The notes under the pieces are model-generated. The model worked only from the letters and a program-made list of their open reading frames with translations. It was not told the DNA's origin and did no database searches. Both the position numbers and the translations under genes were made by a program. A stretch of 64,000 nucleotides of DNA, taken from positions 2,356,001 to 2,420,000 of the forward strand of contig NC_064682.1 in assembly GCF_023278565.1 (NCBI RefSeq), in the 5' to 3' direction. How positions within the stretch are numbered: the stretch's first letter is position 1; each line of letters starts with the position of its first letter. Below, piece after piece: positions 57,585 through 64,000 of the stretch. The stretch comes from Colletotrichum lupini. Its lineage: Eukaryota; Ascomycota; Sordariomycetes; Glomerellales; Glomerellaceae.

Positions 57585-58501
57585 TAAGCCATTTTGCCTG
57601 CCACATTTTGCGGTTGTTGCACTGATAAAAGCAAAGGATAACGCTGAGACATAGGTCGAAAAGCGCTGAGAACCCACACGATTGCAGCCGTTGTGAATAT
57701 GGCAGCTCCGACAGAGATCTGCGTTGGATGGATCTGTGGGCAGACATCGAAGACAACTTCGGTGTGTCAGCAGTCGACTTGGGCATTGTTGGTGCAGAGA
57801 ACCCATACTGAGGTGTAGATGAGAAAGACACTGACCTGGATAGCGCCTTTCATCCAGCTACGACGTTTCGAATCTAGTATGAGTGGTAGCATTGCGGCCA
57901 GCGTATGGAAACTGAGCCTGAGATGATGAGTTGTAAGGATGAGCTATACTCGTAGACGCTGGGTCTTACTGGGCTGTAGATGACAATAGCCTGGATTCCG
58001 ACAAAGAGAGATGTTGCGGCCATAAACAAGTCATATTTCTTGCCTTTCATTGCCTCGTAATCGCGATCAAAGAGTCCTGATTTACCGTTAGATTGCGATG
58101 CATGAAGCATGTCGACCGAGCTGGATGATGTTTTGTCGCGCTTGGCGAAAGCTGGAAGAGCAAAAGCACAGTAAACGGCGAGTAAAATACACTCAATGCC
58201 GTAAAAATCAAGAAACTGCCAGATTTGATAAGTATTATTGCGTAACAGAGTTGTTCAGTCATATGTATACCCCATAGCCTGCGAGGCCACCATCAATCTC
58301 GGACCTTATTGACTGGCACATCGAATTGTGGCATAACCTTTTGTTGATCACTTGACTGGCCAACTCAAATCCGTTTGAGCGTACCCAATTGTGCCAATCA
58401 ATAATTCGCGCATTAGTTGCATTGATGCAGTCATGGCCTTCGACAGCCGTCAGCAAGTCGTCAATTGCTTTTGCGTCAATAGTAAGATAAAAAGTTGACA
58501 A
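57585..58501 (-). CDS. multi-pass membrane protein, conserved fungal hypothetical; structure uncertain, possibly degenerate
   Basis: On the minus strand an open stretch (58501-58271) reads STFYLTIDAKAIDDLL and ends IDGGLAGYG at a GTATAC donor. After a 55-nt intron, 58215-57970 continues in phase (FYGIECILLAVYCAFALPAF; YDLFMAATSLFVGIQAIV). Two later exon-like stretches are hydrophobic (LSFHTLAAMLPLILDSKRRS; ISVGAAIFTTAAIVWVLSAF) and end at TAA near 57585. Problems: the first codon is TTG, with no in-frame ATG before an upstream stop. The junction before LSFHTLAA only works with an unusually short (~34 nt) intron, otherwise the phase is off by one. It may be a decaying gene or have a start exon I missed. 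No function can be proposed beyond an integral membrane protein. Confidence 0.45.
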
Positions 58502-58794
58502 GCCTTTTCTCCTCTCGATGAAAAGACCCTTACCTCACATTGAAGCAGCATTTATAGGGCGTTTATTTCAATTAGTTCTTATTCGAGACGATTGTTTTCG
58601 CAATACAATTTCCTACGTATGGGAGGATCTTGGGAAGATATTCGAGGTCCTAATTCTTTTCGCGGGCTTGTCTTCTACTTGAAGAACAGTGTCTCCACTG
58701 GCAAGATCAAACTTTGTCCGCGACGATCTCTAGCCAGCGGCCCTAAAGATGCTCTACCCTTGCAATGTTGTAAAATAACTACGTGCCTTGCTCC

Positions 58795-60876
58795 TCAGTG
58801 CGCAAAACGGAAGTCAAGTCTTTGCTGCCCCTCGTCCGTGGTGTTGATAGAGTAGTCCTCCTGTTGCTCCTTGCTCATGGCGTTCCACCGCCTGTCGCGA
58901 ACCTTGTTCCGCCAGATATAGAAGGCCTTGACAAAATAAAACAGAACAATGTTGAAACAGCAGATTCCGAGCAAAATTTTGTTTCCGCGGCGATACAGAG
59001 GCTGGTCGTCATCACGGTAGATGTTTGAAGCCGCGATGTTACCCGCCTGAACGAACATGTTGTACAGCGCGGCACTAACAGCTCTTGTTCGCACGGCATT
59101 GCTGTTCTTGGCATTCCATCCGACCAAGATCGCGTGACAGTAAGGGTAACTCAGCAGGCCCGTCAACAGCGCATATCTGATCCAAGTGCTGGTATCGGCA
59201 GGGAGTGCAACGAGAGCAACCAGCCAGGGGAAGATCCAGATGTTTGAGATGGAGGAAACGATGGCGCGCTCCTTGAACTTTCCGGAAACCCAAGAGATAA
59301 TCAAGAGGTTGACGGCAAACAAGAACTGTGATGGGATGGCGAGAAGATTGGCCTGGAACGTCGAGAAGCCCAGTCGGCGCAGGATATAGGACAAGTATGT
59401 GCTCGGCGGGGACGGCGGGATATAGGTGGTAAGGCCGATCAGGTACAAAGGCCACTGCTCCCAGTCCTTGATCGCCTTGAACAGAAGAGACGGTCCAACA
59501 GCCTCGCTGCTCAGTGAGTTAGTTGATGTCCACAGTGAGAGTCGTAGAGTATGAGTATCCATACCGGTTGTGCATGTCACCTTTGCTTGGGTCGTCCCGC
59601 AGCAAACGGTTGACCATAATCAGCTCTTCGTGTTCGGTGAACCATCCATCTTTCCCACGGAACCAGTTCCTGGTCTGTGTAGGACCGGGCGGCATGAGAC
59701 CCCACGAGAAGAGACCAATGATGAGTGTTACGATACCCTCGATAAGGAAGCTAGCCAAAGTCAGTTTTGAACAAAGAGCCCCGGTTGCGACAAAAACTTA
59801 CAGCCATCTCCAACCGGCCCATCCTGCGACACCTCGCATCTGAAGGACACCAGCAGCGACGAGTGAGCCAACGATATTGACAGTGCTGAGGGCTGTCCAA
59901 AACCATGCGAGTCTCAGAGGCAACTCATTAGACTTGTAGAAGTATGTAAGCCATAGAACAATATCACTGCTTTAAGTTAGTACCTTGCGCTCTCAAAGCA
60001 AAGGTGGAAAGGATAGAGATTACGGGATGAATCCACCCATGAGAAGACCTAGCAGAGCCTTCACAGCGTAGAAGCCGGCACGGTTTGACAAGAAAGCCTG
60101 GCATCCTGCCGTAATTGACCAGCCAACCATGATCGAAGGGATCCAAACATCGGCGCCAAGCTTCTTGCTGACCAAACCACTTGGCAACTCGGCAGCGAGG
60201 AATGATAGAAGGAAAATCTGGACCATGCATAAGCCTATGAGCCTCACAAGATATCTTGTCGCATGCGGATACTAACAGTTTGTCCATAGTTGAAATCGTT
60301 CGTGGTCATGCCGAGCTCGGGAAGCTGGTGTGCGAGTTAGCGTCTTCAATACTGCCGTAGTTTACGCCTTTCACTTCTTACCATGTTGTCGGAGATTGCA
60401 CGATTAATGTTGCGCCGGTGCAAATCGAGAGCACAGAACATGACCTTTCAATGCCGTTAGCTTAATTCCATCATCAATATGCTCAAAGGATGTATTTCTT
60501 ACCCAAGCCCACACCATGATTTTCCTATCAATCTACGCCGAGTCTAATTAGCATTCACTTGAGTCCGTGTTGACTAACTCCGATGCGCAGGTGGACAAAA
60601 GTATACCTTCCTGACCAACTTCCTCTCATCCTCGGCCGACCATGTGTAGTTGGGATCGAAACGGTGACGGTTCTCGTACGAAGCCTTTTCGTAGACCTTC
60701 CGCCAGTGGTCGGCGATGCTGGGATCTGAGAAGACATGTTCGTCGGTGGACCCGTACTGCTGGGCGACCTGCTCTTTCAAAGACGAAGCTGAAGTGTCGG
60801 TAGCAGCTTGGGTCTGGATGGTGTTGACCTCTTTAGTCGAATCCCTGAAGGGACCTTCAACTGCTTTCGAGGCCAT
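58795..60876 (-). CDS. MFS anion:cation symporter, allantoate permease (Dal5)-like
   Basis: Eight exons (60876-60607, 60532-60503, 60444-60382, 60324-60273, 60234-60024, 59966-59802, 59750-59565, 59509-58795) join in phase to 563 aa. The start MASKAVEGPF precedes a soluble N-terminus (HRFDPNYTWSAEDERKLVRK). Helix signatures of the Dal5/ACS group follow: LPELGMTTNDFNYGQTVSL, LAAELPSGLVSKKLG, FLSNRAGFYAVKALLGLLMG, GWAGWRWLFLIEG, SYPYCHAILVGWNAKNSNAV, and VQAGNIAASNIYRDDDQPLY near the C-terminus. Homologues import allantoate, nicotinate, biotin precursors or other carboxylates by H+ symport at the plasma membrane. The substrate here is unknown. It has many tiny 5' exons (30-63 nt), as is common for this family. 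It is intact, lying between two RIP blocks. Confidence 0.9.
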
Positions 60877-62254
60877 GGCTGGACGTGACTGGCAAACAAT
60901 TGACAAACCAATTGTCGTGTTGAATGCAGAGTCCTGTTGAAGTCTTTGAGCTCTAGCCACACAGAGGTACCGGGAGCATGGTCCGGTCCGCGGAGATGCA
61001 AAGACCTTTATACATTCCATCCTTGGACCCGACAATCTGGTAGTGGTATTCAAACCAGATCCATCTCAAACCTCCTTCCCGACATTAGATGACAGGGGCT
61101 CTCCAGAGACAGAAAAGCCTTTACAGTGTCGCGATGATCCAAGGCAATCACCTCATGGGCGATTTTCTCCCTTGAGCGAATAGAACTTCTTATCTATGGT
61201 GCAATTGCTTGACTGAATTGCGCCGCACGTCAATGGTCCAACGAGTTGTGCTGGGCAGCGTGGGGGGTGTGATCCGGGGTGGCTCCGGCCATGTTCAATG
61301 TCGTCGACGATAGCTGGGCGGCGGCCCTTACCTGGGGGCATGGAGCGCGCTACAAACAGCCAATTCAAGCTTACTGTACAGAGGCTTCAGCTAAGCGGAA
61401 GGAATCCCGTCTGGACTGCCGGGAGTGATTGGGGGAGTGGATGTGTGAGGGTCTAGATGCCGACTGAGGAGAGCTGCTCAAGGCCGCAAAGATGACGAGT
61501 CAATCACCATATGTGGATAGTGCGGCCGACAACGAGGATAATCCATGCCCGTCCCTATTGAGCCTTGTGTGTCTCAAGCGGCATGAGCATCCACACGTTT
61601 GTTGACGAAAAAGGCTTGGAGAATTTATTGCGTGATGGGGGCCATGGGATTGCGACAGACTCTTGGGCCGAAGTGTGAGAGATTGGCCAATCAGATAACA
61701 GCAAAAGAAACAACCCGCGTCAACTGCCAACCCCTCCGGCGGTTCCTTCAAATCGGCTGTGCAACTTGACGCCAAGAATTTATTACAACCCAATGCCTCA
61801 ATCGTTCATTACTACGAGTAGATACTTAATTAAAGGCCGTAAGGTCTTTGTCTTACCCAGAGGTCTGGGTCCGACGGTGTGATTCCAGCCCTCAGCGGTG
61901 GCTTGTCAAGGGCAGAAAATGCCCCCAAGTTCAAAATAGCTCGGAAAATATACTTCAGCTCTATCGAGCTAACCATTCATTTGGGATACTGGAACTATCT
62001 CATCATCCGCTAGTATTATTTGACGGTGATAAGGGTTAAGGAAAGGTCTCAGACGTTGGTACCAGCAAAAAGGAACTCGGTATCTTCCCGGGACCAGGAT
62101 TGGAGTGAACAAGGAGGTTTCTCCTCTCACAACTGAGGCAATTGGCTGATAAGCTTCAGAGAAGTAACAATGCATGTTCCGCAGTTATCATTTCCCGGCT
62201 AACTCTAGCGATGGGCAACGAAGACATTTTTTGAGTTCACACATGGTGTCAATC
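60877..62254. other. intergenic, no gene recognised
   Basis: The promoter side of the Dal5-like transporter plus about 1 kb of normal-composition DNA. Short frames (61153-61368, 61500-61793, 61969-62175) have no recognisable product. Confidence 0.5.
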
Positions 62255-64000
62255 TGTTACGTAACAGGGATAGTAATCGCACCTCACAAAGTGCCCGTCA
62301 CGTGCTAAATCACGTGTCTATCTTAGATATCGTATATATAGACCGTTTCCTTTTATCTATTTCTACTTTAATAATTAAGCTACTTTTATTATACTCTATA
62401 TACCTATTATTACGTACTATAACTCGTAATAATTATAAGCCTAGCTCTTAATTAAGACCCTATACTACGATAACGTACTTATTAATACGATTTTTACGAT
62501 CTTTTTAAAATAACTAACTTATTTATATTTACTTTAGCCTAAGCTAAACTAACTAGTTATAATAGTTAGATTAAATAGTTTAATATACTTCGCGTTATAA
62601 ATAAGGGCGTTAGGGTTTAGAAATACGTCGACCTAGACGCTCTAGATTTCGACGCATTCCTTAACCCCTTTATAGTACTTACTTCGCCCTTAGAATTCGG
62701 ATAATTAATTATAATTTATAATAAAAAAGAACTACGAGCCTACTAGGCCCGTTATAAGGCGTTTAAGAATAATTAAAAAAACTAAGAAATCCTCCGCTAG
62801 TAGTTTTTAAATATAACTCTTAGTATAAACCTTTTGATTTCTTTAAGTATAAATAACTTATAGAACTAAGCTAGGTTTTTTTTTATAAAGCTAGCTATAC
62901 TACTTATTTTATATAAATAAATCTATCCCTATACTATATTTATAAAGAGGATCTATATACTTAAGAGTATTTAAAAATAATAAGAGCTCGATGCTAAATA
63001 TAAGTAACTTATAGCTTATAAACGTAATATTATTAATACGTATATTAAAGTCTTTACTTAGTAGTTAATAAAATTAATTAACGCTATATTATATAAATAC
63101 GCATTCTAAAAAACTACCAAGAACGGCGCTAAGTTTAGTATATAGCGAATTATTAAATATTTAAAGTAGGAATTTGCGCCCTCTAAACTAATAATAAAGA
63201 ATACGGTTCGAGAGGAATATTAATAAGCTCTTAATAAAGCGAGGACCGGAATTAACTCCTAATACTAATATAAAGAGTAGTAATCTACTTACCTCTAAGC
63301 TAAAACGTATAATATTTTAAAAATTAGTAAAGAGATCGCTATATTTAACTTTTTAGTTATAATTAAGTTTAAACTTAACCCTATATAGGGCTAATATATA
63401 TATAAAACCTTTAGTAAATTAATAGCCTTCGGAACGCACACAAGGACCCTCGAAGAGATTATATATATATTTAGCTTAGTAACCTAAGACGTATATACTA
63501 AACAACCTTTAGGTTAAAAAGGGGCTTATTCTATTTTTACTAAACGCTCTAACTTAGTTAACGACGTAAATAATAAGGGTAACGTTATATACTTATATAA
63601 TTACGTATATTTATAGCGCCCTACGGCGTATTAAAAATTAAAATAAGTACTTATAAGCTAAAACGCTAATAGGTTACTAATACGAATACTAAAGAGCTAT
63701 ATAAAAGAAGTCCTTATTATTATTAAATTAAATAAATAGAAATTACTCTATAATAAGCTTAAGAAAGCTAGTTAGCTAAGAAACGATAGAACCCCTAAAA
63801 AACCTAGGTTTCCGAAAGGATCCTCTAACTAACCTATAGCGAGCTTATTAATAAACTAAGACGAGGGCTACGTAGTTATTATACTTATAAAAAGTTAGGA
63901 CTTAGAAATAAATATAATTTTTAATACCCCTATAAGTAGCGCTTATCCCTTTTCTTAGAGTACGGTAATAAATAGTTATAAAGTAATATATTTAGTTAAT
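62255..64000 (+). mobile_element. RIP-mutated retroelement, copia-like gag region (continues past window end)
   Basis: Sequence becomes extremely TpA-rich from about 62330. The candidate left edge is TGTTACGTAACAGG at 62255, which has an LTR-like TG start but no partner in the window to prove it. From about 62600 to 63690 one + strand frame runs continuously, broken only by TAA/TAG and no TGA, as expected when CAA/CAG/TGG codons suffer RIP. Readable pieces (ALDFDAFLNPFIVLTSPLEF; ILKISKEIATFNFLVIIKF) have the look of fungal copia-type gag, followed by a region where a zinc knuckle is expected. It is not the family of the 32946/41526 copies as far as I can see. Confidence 0.6.

Noticed and set aside
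1..64000. Secondary-metabolite gene cluster (regulator, oxidoreductases, MFS pumps present)
   Set aside because: No polyketide synthase, NRPS, terpene synthase or similar core enzyme is seen, and the tailoring-like genes are scattered among housekeeping genes.
1..64000. CRISPR arrays or bacterial-type operons
   Set aside because: The genome is eukaryotic with spliceosomal introns; no regular spaced repeats were seen.

Overview
The window looks like a chromosome piece from a filamentous ascomycete (Pezizomycotina, probably Sordariomycete-like). The reasons are short GT-AG introns of about 45-110 nt, fungus-specific families (Zn2Cys6 regulator, Bfr2/AATF, AcuF-like zinc finger, DUF7580, NB-ARC/TPR proteins) and transposon copies saturated with TpA, in which reading frames are broken almost only by TAA/TAG. 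That is the signature of repeat-induced point mutation (RIP). The exact species cannot be told from the sequence.

Positions 1-25,341 are gene-dense and of ordinary composition. They hold a Gfo/Idh/MocA oxidoreductase, the ribosome-biogenesis factor Bfr2, a Zn2Cys6 regulator whose first zinc cysteine spans a 17-nt micro-exon, a secreted PHB-depolymerase-type esterase, a small single-pass membrane protein, a membrane-anchored alpha/beta hydrolase, an F-box gene broken by a solo LTR, an AIF2-like FAD oxidoreductase and a GNAT acetyltransferase. They end with a large NLR-type protein (AcuF-like C2H2 module, NB-ARC, TPR-like repeats).

Positions 25,342-51,374 are an accessory segment with an NLR theme. 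The zinc-finger NLR is divergent from a HeLo-like/DUF7580 gene, a pairing reminiscent of fungal NLR/cell-death-effector pairs. Next comes a second NLR (alpha/beta hydrolase, NB-ARC, TPR) and, divergent from it, an MFS transporter. Both are split by near-full-length copies of one Ty1/copia family (32,946-40,029 and 41,526-48,375, same orientation). Target-site duplications are visible for both copies. The 1.5 kb trapped between the copies carries RIP-type stop codons, while the outer flanks do not. A CorA-like transporter ends tail-to-tail with the MFS gene.

Positions 52,103-57,028 are a RIP-mutated 4.9 kb element with 33-bp terminal inverted repeats and a 5-bp duplication. After it come a poorly resolved membrane-protein gene (possibly degenerate) and an intact Dal5/allantoate-permease-type MFS transporter. 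From about 62,255 to the window end lies another RIP-mutated retroelement with a copia-like gag frame. No rRNA, tRNA or CRISPR was recognised.

Exon boundaries were placed by hand from splice signals and reading-frame continuity. Family assignments are by recognition, not by database search.
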